A DNA stretch of 64,000 nucleotides from Pseudogulbenkiania sp. MAI-1 (GTDB lineage Bacteria > Pseudomonadota > Gammaproteobacteria > Burkholderiales > Chromobacteriaceae), in NCBI RefSeq assembly GCF_000527175.1, contig NZ_AZUR01000001.1, positions 2,270,501 to 2,334,500 on the forward strand. Reading direction: 5' to 3'. Made by a program: the position numbers and the translations under genes. Shown one piece after another: positions 33,355-42,706 of the stretch (position 1 is its first letter; each line of letters opens with the position of its first letter). The notes below the pieces were generated by a model. It did not search any database. It was given only the letters and a program-made list of their open reading frames with translations, and had not been told where the DNA came from.

Positions 33355-36300
33355 CTAGAACGTCCGGTCGGGCACCAGCACGGAACGATTGCCGTTGCTC
33401 TCCATCGGGCTGACGATGCCGGCCGCCTCCATCTGCTCGATCAGGCGCGCCGCACGGTTATAACCGATGCGCAGGTGGCGCTGCACCGAGGAAATCGACG
33501 GCTTGCGGGTTTTCAGCACGATGGCCACGGCCTCGTCGTAGAGGGGGTCGTCTTCCGTCGCCGCCTTGCCACCCGCCTCCGCGCCAGCGTCCTCCTCTGC
33601 CTCGGCTTCGCCGGTCAACAGGCCGTCGACGTAATCCGGCTCGCCGAACTGCTTGAGATGCTCGACCACGGCGTGCACTTCCTCGTCGGTGACGAAGGCG
33701 CCATGCACCCGCTGCGGGTAGCCGGTGCCGGGCGGCAGGAACAGCATGTCGCCCTGGCCCAGCAGGCTTTCCGCGCCCATCTGGTCGAGGATGGTGCGGC
33801 TGTCGACCTTGCTCGACACCTGGAAGGCGATGCGGGTCGGGATATTGGCCTTGATCAGGCCGGTGATCACGTCCACCGACGGACGTTGTGTGGCCAGGAT
33901 CAGGTGGATGCCGGCTGCGCGCGCCTTCTGTGCCAAGCGGGCGATCAGTTCCTCGATCTTCTTGCCCGCCACCATCATCAGATCGGCGAATTCGTCCACT
34001 ACCACCACGATGAACGGCAGCGGGGCCAGCGGCTCCGGCGTTTCCGGGGTCAGGCTGAACGGGTTGGTCAGCTTGTGGCCGGACTCTTCGGCCTCGCGCA
34101 CCTTCTGGTTGAAGCCGGCCAGGTTGCGTACGCCCAGCGCGCTCATCAGCCGGTAGCGCTTCTCCATCTCGCCGACGCACCAGTTGAGCGCGTTGGCGGC
34201 GAGCTTCATGTCGGTCACCACCGGCGCCAAGAGGTGCGGGATGTCGTTGTACACCGACAGTTCCAGCATCTTGGGGTCGATCATGATGAAGCGCACTTCG
34301 TCCGGCGTGGCCTTGTACAGCATCGACAGGATCATGGCGTTGACGCCAACCGACTTGCCCGAGCCGGTGGTACCGGCCACCAGCAGGTGCGGCGCCTTGG
34401 CCAGGTCCATCACCACCGGCTGGCCGGTGATGTCCTTGCCGAGCGCCAGCGTTAGGCGTGAGCCGGAGTGCTGGAACACGTCGGCGGAAAAGATTTCCGA
34501 CAGGCGGATCATCTGGCGGCGCGGGTTGGGCAGTTCCAGCCCCATGCAGGTCTTGCCGGGGATGGTCTCGACCACGCGGATCGACGCCAGCCCCAGCGCA
34601 CGCGCGAGATCCTTCACCAGGTTGACCACCTGGTTGCCGCGCACACCCACCGCCGGTTCCACCTCGTAGCGGGTGATCACCGGGCCGGCGTAAGCATCCA
34701 CCACGCTGACCTTGACCTTGAACTCGGCGCACTTCTCCTCGATGACGATGCCGCGTTCGATCAGCAGTTCTTCGTTCTGCGGCTCCTCGACGCCGTCGGC
34801 CGGGTTGAGCAGTTCCAGCGGCGGCAGACAGGCTTCGCCGTAGATCACCGGCAAGGCGTGCTTGTGGACCATCGGCGGCTGAACGCCCTCTTCCGGCTTC
34901 GACCATGCCGCGTCGCCGGCGACGGGCGAAGAGGCCGTGGCCGGCACATCCTCGGGTTCCGTGACCACGACGACCGGCGCGGCTTTGGGCCAAGCCGGCA
35001 CGGCAGCCGGCACAGGAGGCGGACTGTCATTGCGCTCGCTGATGATCTCCCAGACCAGGCCGGAGGCGGGCTTGACGGGCATCTCGGGCGGCGCAGGGGG
35101 CACCACCGCCGGCTCGGAAACCGGGGGCACCACGACGGGAGTGGGCTCGACGGCCGGCGTGGCCGCCTTGATGCCCGCCTGTTCTGGCTGAACGATCGCA
35201 GGCTGGGCTACCGGCGGCAGCGGTTCCTCGGGCTCCTCCCTCACCGGCAATACCGGGGAAACCGGGATAGCGACTGGCACGGCCTGAACGGCGGGAATCT
35301 CCATCGGCGCGGCCTCAACGGGAGCCGGAGACGGCGCCGGCTCGGGAAGAGCCGGTCCAGACTGAGCCAGCGCGTGCGGCGGCACCGCAGCAACGTGTGC
35401 AGGGGGAATAGGCACGAACTCGGTCGCGGCCCCCACGCTCGGCGCACTGCCGGCCAAGGCGTCGATGACTTGGTGAGCCGCCACGAACGGTGCGGGCTCG
35501 ACCGCCGCCGGCAGCGGGTCCGGCAGGCGAGGAGGTGGCTCCACCGTGACCGGCCGTGCCGTCGGTGTGTTGATCACAGGTTTCGGCGGCACCATGACCG
35601 GCCGTGGGCTGGCCGGGGCCGACATGCCCTTATGCGATTTGGGGGCCGGGGCGGATTGCAGGAACGGTTTGTCGCCGTGAATCTGACGCAGCTGGGCACG
35701 CACCTCGTCGGCACCGATCAGCGGCAGCTCCGACTTGGCGGTCTCGGGGGAGACGCGAGAGCGCCCCTCCCCTTTCAAATCGTTCTCACGCTGACGCCGG
35801 CGGATGCCGGCATGCAGGTTATGCTGGACATCAGCCAGGCCGATGACTGGCAAGCTCTCGTCTACCGGCTCGGGGGGGCGCTGGCGGGCAGGCGCCCGAA
35901 AACGCGGCAGTTCGACGTGCGGCAAGTTCTTGTCGGGCACATGCGGGGAATGCCGTACCGGCTCGGCACGGGATACGGCGGCACCCATGGCCGTCGACGG
36001 GCGAGCGGATTCGGTGTGTCGACGTGGCGTCGGCGCCTGAAAGCGTGGCAGCTCGACATGCGGCAGGTTGGGTTCCACACTCGCTGGGCTCTGTCGAGTC
36101 CCGGAGGCCGGCTCAGGGCGAGGTATCGCCGTGTCGGGAGTGGGCTCTGCGAGATGCGCCGGTGCCGGGACTGCCGTGGGAGTCTGGTTGGGTCGCTCGA
36201 CCGGTTCGAACAAGGTCGCGTCATCCCATTCCTCGACCGTCTTGTCCTCCCGGATGTCGAACAGGCGATCGAACCAGTTCGTCAGCCTGGCCATTGGCAA

Positions 36301-36369
36301 CTTGCCGCTCTGCACCAGCCAGGCCCCGGCAGCCACCACGCACAACAACAATACGACCCACACCATCAA
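33355..36369 (-). CDS. ftsK: FtsK/SpoIIIE-family DNA translocase with a single N-terminal membrane segment
   Basis: A 1004-residue DNA translocase. N-terminus: one transmembrane helix (MVWVVLLLCVVAAGAWLVQ) instead of the four found in classical FtsK. Residues about 45-530 are a Pro/Ala/Val-rich linker in which the motif (N)LPHVELPRF(R/Q)AP occurs twice. The motor domain starts near 540: ALGLASIRVVETIPGKTCMGLELPN, Walker A VAGTTGSGKSVGVNAM, Walker B IVVVVDEFADLMM, IHLILATQRPSVDVITGLIKANIPTRIAFQV, ILDQMGAESLLGQGDMLF. The C-terminal gamma winged helix (ISSVQRHLRIGYNRAARLIEQME) binds KOPS. A terminator follows. It probably serves chromosome dimer resolution or septal DNA transport; another FtsK may exist. 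Confidence 0.93.
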   Translation of the reverse strand: MMVWVVLLLCVVAAGAWLVQSGKLPMARLTNWFDRLFDIREDKTVEEWDDATLFEPVERPNQTPTAVPAPAHLAEPTPDTAIPRPEPASGTRQSPASVEPNLPHVELPRFQAPTPRRHTESARPSTAMGAAVSRAEPVRHSPHVPDKNLPHVELPRFRAPARQRPPEPVDESLPVIGLADVQHNLHAGIRRRQRENDLKGEGRSRVSPETAKSELPLIGADEVRAQLRQIHGDKPFLQSAPAPKSHKGMSAPASPRPVMVPPKPVINTPTARPVTVEPPPRLPDPLPAAVEPAPFVAAHQVIDALAGSAPSVGAATEFVPIPPAHVAAVPPHALAQSGPALPEPAPSPAPVEAAPMEIPAVQAVPVAIPVSPVLPVREEPEEPLPPVAQPAIVQPEQAGIKAATPAVEPTPVVVPPVSEPAVVPPAPPEMPVKPASGLVWEIISERNDSPPPVPAAVPAWPKAAPVVVVTEPEDVPATASSPVAGDAAWSKPEEGVQPPMVHKHALPVIYGEACLPPLELLNPADGVEEPQNEELLIERGIVIEEKCAEFKVKVSVVDAYAGPVITRYEVEPAVGVRGNQVVNLVKDLARALGLASIRVVETIPGKTCMGLELPNPRRQMIRLSEIFSADVFQHSGSRLTLALGKDITGQPVVMDLAKAPHLLVAGTTGSGKSVGVNAMILSMLYKATPDEVRFIMIDPKMLELSVYNDIPHLLAPVVTDMKLAANALNWCVGEMEKRYRLMSALGVRNLAGFNQKVREAEESGHKLTNPFSLTPETPEPLAPLPFIVVVVDEFADLMMVAGKKIEELIARLAQKARAAGIHLILATQRPSVDVITGLIKANIPTRIAFQVSSKVDSRTILDQMGAESLLGQGDMLFLPPGTGYPQRVHGAFVTDEEVHAVVEHLKQFGEPDYVDGLLTGEAEAEEDAGAEAGGKAATEDDPLYDEAVAIVLKTRKPSISSVQRHLRIGYNRAARLIEQMEAAGIVSPMESNGNRSVLVPDRTF

Positions 36370-36515
36370 ATCCAGCTTTCCGTCATGTCTTGAAACGCAG
36401 GCGGAAATTGTACCCGCTTTTGCCTCGGCATCGTGCAGGCAAGGGCAAGGAGGCTTCGTCGCCAGCCCGTTCCATCACCCTCAGGCAAAGCATGCCCGCC
36501 CGACGACGCCCAAAC

Positions 36516-36548
36516 AAAAGGGCCTCGTCAGCACTGACGGGGCCCAAA
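36516..36548 (-). terminator. rho-independent terminator after the PrpF-family gene
   Basis: GGGCCTCGTCA (36520-36530) pairs with TGACGGGGCCC (36535-36545) with one T-G pair and a GCAC loop; read leftward it is followed by TTTTGTTTG. It lies 66 bases after the prpF-like stop. Confidence 0.75.
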
Positions 36549-36611
36549 GAGAGGAGAAATCTGATTTCAGCATAGACGCTGCTGCGGGTTACGCCACCCC
36601 TGAAAATCCGT

Positions 36612-37706
36612 TCATGGCATATCCCACACGGCACCGGGAACATATGTCACGCCGGAGACAATGGGTTTAGCCGTACGCACGAGCCCGGCACTACGGATGG
36701 CCGGCATACCGTCAGGCTCCCTACCATCGATGATGATGCGAGTGTCGATCCTCCCGGCTGGGTGCTCGATGGAAATCGCACTTGGGTCCTGGGGGCTGAG
36801 CTGCACCAAGCTGGCGGCAACCGTGCCGGGGATACTGCAAGCCGCCGCCACACACAGGGCGCCGGTGACGGCATGGGCAGCATGGCAGTTCCAGGGAACG
36901 AAATAGCGAGAGCTGATATTGCCCCCCTTGGCGGGCTTGGCCAGCAGTACCACCTTGGGCAGCACCTGACCGGAGACATCCCCCATGCCCATCAATACCG
37001 CCGCCTTCAGCCGGATCCGCTCCAGTCTGGCTAGCAATTCAGCGTCGGCATCCAGCTCCTGCTTGGTTTCATAGCCGGTCTTGCCGACCGATTGAGCCGC
37101 GATGAACACGATGGGGGTCGAAAAGTCGAGGCAGGTGATTTCCACACCGTCGACCTCGTCGACGAGCTTGCCGGTCGGCAGTAGCTTGCCAGTCTTGGCA
37201 CCAGCCGCATCCAGGAAGTTCAGCAGAATCGGGGCTCCACTACCGGGTACGCCGTCGATGCGGACGTCACCCTCGTAGTTCACCTTGCCTCCTGGAGTTT
37301 GCACCACCGCCTCGACAATCTTGCCTGTGTTCTGGTTGTAAATCCGTACTGTGGTTGTGGGCATGTCGGCCGCCACCAAGCCGTGCTCAATGGCAAACGG
37401 TGCGACACCAGACAGCATATTGCCGCAGTTTGGGGCGGTATCAACCGTGGCACTGTCCACCGACACCTGGGCGAACAGGTATTCGACATCGACTCCCGGG
37501 CGGGACGATGCATCGACCATCACAACTTTGCTGGATAGACTGTCTCCGCCGCCCAGGCCATCGATCTGGCGCTTGTCGGGCGACCCCATCACGGCCAACA
37601 GGACTTTGTTACGGGTGGATTCGTCACGCGGCAGATCGCGCGACAGAAAGAAAGGCCCCTTGGAGGTGCCTCCGCGCATAACGACACAAGGAATGGGTAT
37701 CAGCAT
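36612..37706 (-). CDS. PrpF-family isomerase, likely 4-oxalomesaconate tautomerase (GalD)-like
   Basis: A 364-residue protein of the PrpF/AcnD-accessory family of diaminopimelate-epimerase fold. Hallmarks: IPCVVMRGGTSKGPFFLSRDLP, MGSPDKRQIDGLGGGDSLSSKVVMV, VDTAPNCGNMLSGVAPFAIE (with the first catalytic Cys) and GNISSRYFVPWNCHAAHAVTGALCVAAA (with the second Cys). The length and the GGGDSLSSKV pattern suit the 4-oxalomesaconate tautomerase branch as well as 2-methylaconitate isomerase; I cannot separate them. Nearby LysR regulator and TRAP transporter genes support a role in degradation of an aromatic-derived or tricarboxylic acid. Confidence 0.85.
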   Translation of the reverse strand: MLIPIPCVVMRGGTSKGPFFLSRDLPRDESTRNKVLLAVMGSPDKRQIDGLGGGDSLSSKVVMVDASSRPGVDVEYLFAQVSVDSATVDTAPNCGNMLSGVAPFAIEHGLVAADMPTTTVRIYNQNTGKIVEAVVQTPGGKVNYEGDVRIDGVPGSGAPILLNFLDAAGAKTGKLLPTGKLVDEVDGVEITCLDFSTPIVFIAAQSVGKTGYETKQELDADAELLARLERIRLKAAVLMGMGDVSGQVLPKVVLLAKPAKGGNISSRYFVPWNCHAAHAVTGALCVAAACSIPGTVAASLVQLSPQDPSAISIEHPAGRIDTRIIIDGREPDGMPAIRSAGLVRTAKPIVSGVTYVPGAVWDMP

Positions 37707-37851
37707 CAGAATTCTCGGCAGGTAATTGAGCTACCGTTTCATTCTGTGCACTCGGCAAATTCAAGTGAAATGAATTTATTTTTCTGATTGATGCACAAAG
37801 CTGATAAATAACCCATTACATGTCTGTCATGCCCCCGCCTGCACTATTCGG

Positions 37852-38754
37852 TCAATGTGCCAACAACTCGCCGTGATACTGCTGAACCATGTCGTAGAGG
37901 GCCCCGGCAGCGGGCGAGAATTCGGCCGTCTTGCGGGCGATCAGCACCAGTCCCCTGGCCACCACCGGCTCGACCAGCGAAAGGACCCGTATACGCGGAT
38001 AGGCATCGCTCTGCAAGGCCAATCTCGGCAATACCGCGGCACCCACCCCTTCGGCCACCAGGCCGAGCGCCGTGGAAACCCGCTGTACCTCGTAAACCGA
38101 CTGCAAGGCCAGGTTTTGGGTTTCCAGCGCACGATCGAGCAAGGGGCGGTTGCCGCTGAACTGGCCGATCGAAATCAGCGGGTAAGGTTCCAGCTCTTTC
38201 CAGGAGAGCTGCGCCTTGTCACTCAGCGGATGGTCATCACGGCAGATCAGTACGAAATCGTCCTCCAACAAGGGAACGCTGCTCAACTCGGCATGATGCG
38301 AACCAGCGATGGTGATGCCAAATTCCGCCTCGCGCTGCAGCACGGCGCTGGAAACACCGGCCGACGTGTGATCCAGAATCTTGATGTGATTGTCGGGGTA
38401 TTTGGCCGAGTAGGCCTGGATGATCTTCGGCAGGAAACGCACCCCGACCGTCGGCACGCAGGCGATGGTGACACTGCCTCGCTTGAGCTTGCCGGTATCG
38501 CGGATTTCGCTAAGTGAGCTTGCTAGTTCAGACAACAAGCGCTTCGCGTGCGGTAGAAAATCCTCTCCCACCCGGGTCAAGGCAACCGAGCGCGTTGTAC
38601 GTTCGATCAGCTTGACGCCCAGGTACTCCTCCAGATTCTGCAACCGTCGGGTAATGCCGGCCTGGGACAGGAACAGGCTTTCGGCTGCCGTCTGGAAACT
38701 GCCGCTCTCCGCAATCGCGATGAAGGCCTGAACGCCAATCGTGTCAATTTTCAT
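37852..38754 (-). CDS. LysR family transcriptional regulator
   Basis: A 300-residue LTTR. The HTH is at residues 4-60: IGVQAFIAIAESGSFQTAAESLFLSQAGITRRLQNLEEYLGVKLIERTTRSVALT. The effector domain is type-2 periplasmic-binding-like (GSVTIACVPTVGVRFLPKIIQAYSAKYPDNHIKILD). Start at ATG 38754 rather than TTG 38760. It sits between the PrpF-family gene, on its own strand, and the divergent dctPQM genes, the usual place for a regulator of both. Its effector is likely the transported acid or a breakdown product. Confidence 0.92.
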   Translation of the reverse strand: MKIDTIGVQAFIAIAESGSFQTAAESLFLSQAGITRRLQNLEEYLGVKLIERTTRSVALTRVGEDFLPHAKRLLSELASSLSEIRDTGKLKRGSVTIACVPTVGVRFLPKIIQAYSAKYPDNHIKILDHTSAGVSSAVLQREAEFGITIAGSHHAELSSVPLLEDDFVLICRDDHPLSDKAQLSWKELEPYPLISIGQFSGNRPLLDRALETQNLALQSVYEVQRVSTALGLVAEGVGAAVLPRLALQSDAYPRIRVLSLVEPVVARGLVLIARKTAEFSPAAGALYDMVQQYHGELLAH

Positions 38755-39396
38755 GACCAAAACTCAACAATGACAAACATAAATTCATTTTACTCAACGT
38801 AAGCCGATACGCAAAATCTCGGCATCGCCAAGCCCTTCACCGGCCTGATGGCAGGAACAGAGTGAACCATGCCATGCCTCGTTACAAGGCGGCCGAATCT
38901 ACGGTTCCAGCAGACCGGGCTCACCCCCACGAAGAAGGACATGTCCCATCAGGAGGAGTGAAGTGAGGTAGTCGAACATGATCACCCCTGTTTCCACAGT
39001 GTGACTCCTTAGGCCACCTTGCGAACGAGGTGGCATTTTTTTGCTCACTTGCACTGGTGGAAGAGCAGTTCCTGCCGGACCTGACCTGATGATGGTGGAG
39101 GCGGAAGACCCGGGCACGGCCATGCCAGACAACGGATTGCACTTGATCGATGCTCAAGCAAGAAAAACAAAAACTCATTAATACAAAACAATAATGCATT
39201 TAACAAAATTGAAAGCTCTAGCGACAATGAAATGGCACAACGGAGCAAAGCGCGGGCCATGCTTCTCCGAGAAGGATCGGCCGAAACGCGCAGCACGAGA
39301 ACCCCAGTAAAAGAAGCCTGAACAGCGCACAAACGACAGCGAGCTGTGGTTTGCCAGATGGCAAGGAAGTTCCACTACACCTAAATGGAGATAGAC
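38755..39396. other. long divergent regulatory region between lysR and dctP
   Basis: About 640 bases with no convincing gene. It contains a complete rightward terminator at 39010-39042, a very short possible leader reading frame (MITPVSTV, ATG at 38980) directly before it, and a small palindrome TTGCCAGATGGCAA (39351-39364) ahead of the dctP ribosome-binding site. It should hold the LysR binding sites and the promoters of both transcription units. Confidence 0.6.
39010..39042 (+). terminator. rho-independent terminator inside the dctP upstream region
   Basis: GCCACCT (39013-39019) pairs with AGGTGGC (39028-39034), followed by ATTTTTTT. It faces rightward, about 350 bases before dctP, with no recognised gene before it. 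Confidence 0.8.
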
Positions 39397-40389
39397 ATGA
39401 AGCGCCTGATCACCTCGATGGCAGTAACCGCCGCCTTTACCGTAGCCGGCTCGGCCTTCGCCGCCGACCCCATCATCATCAAGTTCAGCCACGTCGTCGC
39501 GACGGATACCCCCAAGGGCCAGGCCGCCGAGTATTTCAAAAAGCTGGCGGAAGAACGGACCAAGGGTCAGGTCAAGGTCAATATCTACCCGAATAGCCAG
39601 CTCTACAAGGACAAGGAAGAACTGGAAGCCCTACAGATGGGCTCGGTGCAGATGCTGGCGCCGACCACCAGCAAATTCGGTCCGATGGGCTTGAAAGAGT
39701 TCGAAGTGTTTGACCTACCCTATCTCTTCACGAATGAAGAACAGGTGCATAAGGTCACCCGCGGCCCGGTGGGACAAAGCCTCCTGAAAAAGCTGGAAAG
39801 CAAGGGTATCAAGGGGCTGGCGTTCTGGGATAACGGCTTCCGCGTGTTCAGCGCCAACAAGCCCATCCGCTCGCCGGAAGACATAAAGGGCCTGAAGATC
39901 CGCATCAACTCATCCAAGGTGAACACCGCCATCGTGCAGTCGGTGGGAGCCCTGCCGCAGACCATGGCCCTATCCGAGGTCTACCAGGCCTTGCAGACCG
40001 GCGTGGTAGACGGCGCCGACGGCAACATATCCAACCTGTACACCCAAAAGCAGTATGAGGTGCAGAAGTACGTAGCCGACACGCGCCATTCCTATAGCGG
40101 CTACGCCGTGGTGGTCAACAAGAAGTTCTGGGATGGCCTGCCCGCCGACATCCGCACCACGCTGGAAGGCGCCATGAAAGATGCCTCGGAATACAACGAC
40201 ATGATGGCCGAAAAAGACAACGCAAAAGCCTATGCCGCCATCAAGGCCTCCGGCAAGACACAGGTTTATGCGCCGACTCCGACCGAAAAAGCGGCATGGG
40301 TGAAAGCAATGCAGCCGGTTCAGAACGACATGGCTTCCCGAATCGGGCCAGACATCATCAAGGCTGTCCGCACTGCCGTAGCCAAATAA
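39397..40389 (+). CDS. dctP: TRAP transporter substrate-binding protein DctP
   Basis: A 330-residue periplasmic binding protein. Signal peptide MKRLITSMAVTAAFTVAGSAFAA, then PIIIKFSHVVATDTPKGQAAEYFKKLAEERTKGQVKVNIYPNSQLY, the DctP family start. The family Arg and Asn contacts lie in FWDNGFRVFSANKPIRSPEDIKGLKIRINSSKVN, and the conserved LSEVYQALQTGVVDGADGNISNLYTQKQYEVQKY follows. The start is ATG 39397, six bases after GGAG; ATG 39385 lies over that site. Binds a C4-dicarboxylate or related carboxylate. First gene of dctPQM. Confidence 0.93.
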   Translation: MKRLITSMAVTAAFTVAGSAFAADPIIIKFSHVVATDTPKGQAAEYFKKLAEERTKGQVKVNIYPNSQLYKDKEELEALQMGSVQMLAPTTSKFGPMGLKEFEVFDLPYLFTNEEQVHKVTRGPVGQSLLKKLESKGIKGLAFWDNGFRVFSANKPIRSPEDIKGLKIRINSSKVNTAIVQSVGALPQTMALSEVYQALQTGVVDGADGNISNLYTQKQYEVQKYVADTRHSYSGYAVVVNKKFWDGLPADIRTTLEGAMKDASEYNDMMAEKDNAKAYAAIKASGKTQVYAPTPTEKAAWVKAMQPVQNDMASRIGPDIIKAVRTAVAK

Positions 40390-40450
40390 CCTGAAATCGG
40401 GGGATTCACGACAATTCCCTGATTCTTGACCTCTTTATTCGGAGACCCCC

Positions 40451-41062
40451 TTGAAACTCCTGGACCATCTCGAAGAGTGGCTGATCGCTACGCTGATGGG
40501 GGCGGCCACCCTCATCACCTTCGCCTCCGTAGTGCACCGTTACGGTTCCGGCGTCGATGCCCTTCAACCCATCCTGGCCCACGTCCACATGTCCTGGGCG
40601 CAGGAACTGACCATCTACCTGTTCGTCTGGATGGCCAAGTTCGGTGCCGCCTACGGCGTGCGCACCGGCATCCACGTCGGTGTCGACGTGCTGATCAACA
40701 AGCTCGGCGACAAGAACCGTGCTGTATTCATCGTATTCGGCCTGCTGGCCGGCGCGCTGTTCACCAGCATCGTCGGCACGCTGGGGGCGACCTTCGTCTG
40801 GGAAATCGGCCACACCGACCAGACCTCGGTCGACCTGGAACTGCCGATGTGGCTGGTCTACCTGGCAGTGCCGTGTGGCTCTTACCTGATGAGCTTCCGC
40901 TTCCTGCAGGTGACCTGGTCGTTCATCAAGACCGGCGACTTGCCCAAGCACGACCACGCCCACGTGGAAGGCATGGACGACGAGACGGCGCAAGCCGACT
41001 GGGATGTGGTGGAGGAAAACCTGCACCCGCACGGACTGAAGTACGGAGATGAAAAACAATGA
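40451..41062 (+). CDS. dctQ: TRAP transporter small permease DctQ
   Basis: A 203-residue four-helix membrane protein. Features: LDHLEEWLIATLMGAATLITFASVVHRY, WAQELTIYLFVWMAKFGAAYGVRTGIHVGVDVLINKL, helices GLLAGALFTSIVG and WLVYLAVPCGSYLMSFRFLQVTW. It starts at TTG 40451, six bases after GGAG. The C-terminal 40 residues are hydrophilic and acidic. Overlaps dctM by four bases. Confidence 0.92.
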   Translation: MKLLDHLEEWLIATLMGAATLITFASVVHRYGSGVDALQPILAHVHMSWAQELTIYLFVWMAKFGAAYGVRTGIHVGVDVLINKLGDKNRAVFIVFGLLAGALFTSIVGTLGATFVWEIGHTDQTSVDLELPMWLVYLAVPCGSYLMSFRFLQVTWSFIKTGDLPKHDHAHVEGMDDETAQADWDVVEENLHPHGLKYGDEKQ

Positions 41063-42342
41063 GCGCACTGATCATTTTCGGGCTCTTGATCGTGCTGATG
41101 CTGACCGGCATGCCGATCTCGATTTCGCTGGGTCTGACGGTACTGACCTTCCTGTTCACCATGACCGACGTGCCGATCGAATCGGTGGCGCTGAAGCTGT
41201 TCACCGGTATCGAGAAGTTCGAGATCATGGCGATTCCGTTCTTCATCCTGGCCGGCAACTTCCTCACCCACGGCGGCGTGGCGCGGCGCATGATCAACTT
41301 CGCCACCAGCATGGTCGGCCACTGGTACGGCGGCTTGGGTCTGGCCGGCGTGCTGGCCTGCGCGCTGTTTGCCGCCGTGTCTGGCTCCAGCCCCGCCACC
41401 GTGGTCGCCATCGGCTCGATCCTGCTGCCGGCGATGGTGAAGCAGGGCTTCCCGGATCGTTTCGGCGCCGGCGTCATCACCACCTCTGGTGCACTCGGCA
41501 TCCTGATTCCACCGTCCATCGCCATGGTCATCTACTCGGTTGCCACCAACACCTCGGTAGGCCAGCTGTTCATGGCGGGAGTGGTGCCGGGCATCATGCT
41601 GGCCACGGCGCTGGGGCTGACCACCTGGTACCGCGCCCGCAAGTTCGGCTACCCGCGCCTGCCCAAGGCCAGCCTGGCCCAGCGCCTGAAGGCGCTGAAG
41701 GAATCTGCCTGGGGCTTGTCGTTGATCGTGCTGGTGATCGGCGGCATCTACAGCGGCATCTTCACCCCGACCGAAGCGGCTGCCATGTCCGCCGTGTACG
41801 CCTTCATCGTGGCCGTGTTCGTCTACAAGGACATGAGCCTGAAACAGGTGCCGAAGGTGCTGCTGGATTCGGCCAGCATGTCGGCGATGCTGCTCTACAT
41901 CATCACCAACGCCGTGCTGTTCTCCTTCCTGATGACGTCGGAGAACATTCCCCAGGCGATGGCCGGCTGGTTGATCGACATGGGCTTCGGGCCGATCGCC
42001 TTCCTGCTGGTGGTAAACATCTTGCTGCTGGTCGCCGGCAACTTCATGGAACCATCGTCGATCATCCTGATCCTGGCGCCGATCCTGTTCCCGGTGGCGA
42101 CCGCGCTCGGCATCGACCCCGTGCACTTCGGCATTCTGATCGTGGTGAACATGGAAGTCGGCATGTGCCACCCGCCGGTGGGCCTGAACCTGTACGTGGC
42201 CTCGGGCATCACCAAGATGGGCATCACCGAGCTGACCATTGCGGTATGGCCGTGGCTGCTGACGATGATCGTGTTCCTCGGCCTGGTAACCTACGTGCCG
42301 GCCATCTCGCTATGGCTACCCAAGACGCTGGGCATGATGTAA
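41059..42342 (+). CDS. dctM: TRAP transporter large permease DctM
   Basis: A 427-residue protein with about eleven to twelve helices. Family signatures: PFFILAGNFLTHGGVARRMINFA, VSGSSPATVVAIGSILLPAMVKQGFP, GALGILIPPSIAMVIYSVATNTSVGQLFMAGVVPGIML, and EPSSIILILAPILFPVATALGIDPVHFGILIVVNMEVGMCHPPVGLNLYVASGI. It forms the sodium-coupled transport channel with DctQ. Two hairpins follow the stop. Confidence 0.95.
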   Translation: MSALIIFGLLIVLMLTGMPISISLGLTVLTFLFTMTDVPIESVALKLFTGIEKFEIMAIPFFILAGNFLTHGGVARRMINFATSMVGHWYGGLGLAGVLACALFAAVSGSSPATVVAIGSILLPAMVKQGFPDRFGAGVITTSGALGILIPPSIAMVIYSVATNTSVGQLFMAGVVPGIMLATALGLTTWYRARKFGYPRLPKASLAQRLKALKESAWGLSLIVLVIGGIYSGIFTPTEAAAMSAVYAFIVAVFVYKDMSLKQVPKVLLDSASMSAMLLYIITNAVLFSFLMTSENIPQAMAGWLIDMGFGPIAFLLVVNILLLVAGNFMEPSSIILILAPILFPVATALGIDPVHFGILIVVNMEVGMCHPPVGLNLYVASGITKMGITELTIAVWPWLLTMIVFLGLVTYVPAISLWLPKTLGMM

Positions 42343-42359
42343 GGCTCTCCCTGCCCCCC

Positions 42360-42427
42360 CCCAGGAGCAGCTCACCCCTGCTCCTGGGAGAAACAATGCC
42401 GCTTGCCGCAAGGCAAGCGGCATTGTT
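42360..42427 (+). terminator. tandem terminator hairpins after dctPQM
   Basis: First hairpin: CCCAGGAGCAG (42360-42370) with CTGCTCCTGGG (42378-42388). Second: a 16-base perfect stem, AACAATGCCGCTTGCC (42392-42407) and GGCAAGCGGCATTGTT (42412-42427), with a GCAA tetraloop, then ATTTG. Confidence 0.85.
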
Positions 42428-42652
42428 ATTTGTGCCCAGCTGTTCTCCATAAATGTGCTTACTACACGATTGAAATAACCATCCACCCAACAGACCGCAA
42501 GCGAAGAAAGGGACAAGGCCGGAGGGACAAAACCCGGTAGCAGCTAGCCCTTGGCGGTCGACATCAGGATTCCCCATGGCGGTATGGCGCAATGCCACCA
42601 CGCGGCGGATTTGCATGCCGGGTTAGAGCAAGAGCCCTCATCGTCCGATAAT

Positions 42653-42679
42653 AAAAAAACCCCGCCTTGCAGGGCGGGG
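42653..42679 (-). terminator. rho-independent terminator of the truncated leftward gene (acnB remnant)
   Basis: CCCCGCC (42660-42666) pairs with GGCGGGG (42673-42679). Read leftward it is followed by TTTTTTT at 42653-42659. It lies 28 bases after the stop of the remnant at 42707. Confidence 0.85.
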
Positions 42680-42706
42680 CAAAAAAGGGAAAAACGCGAT
42701 CAAATC

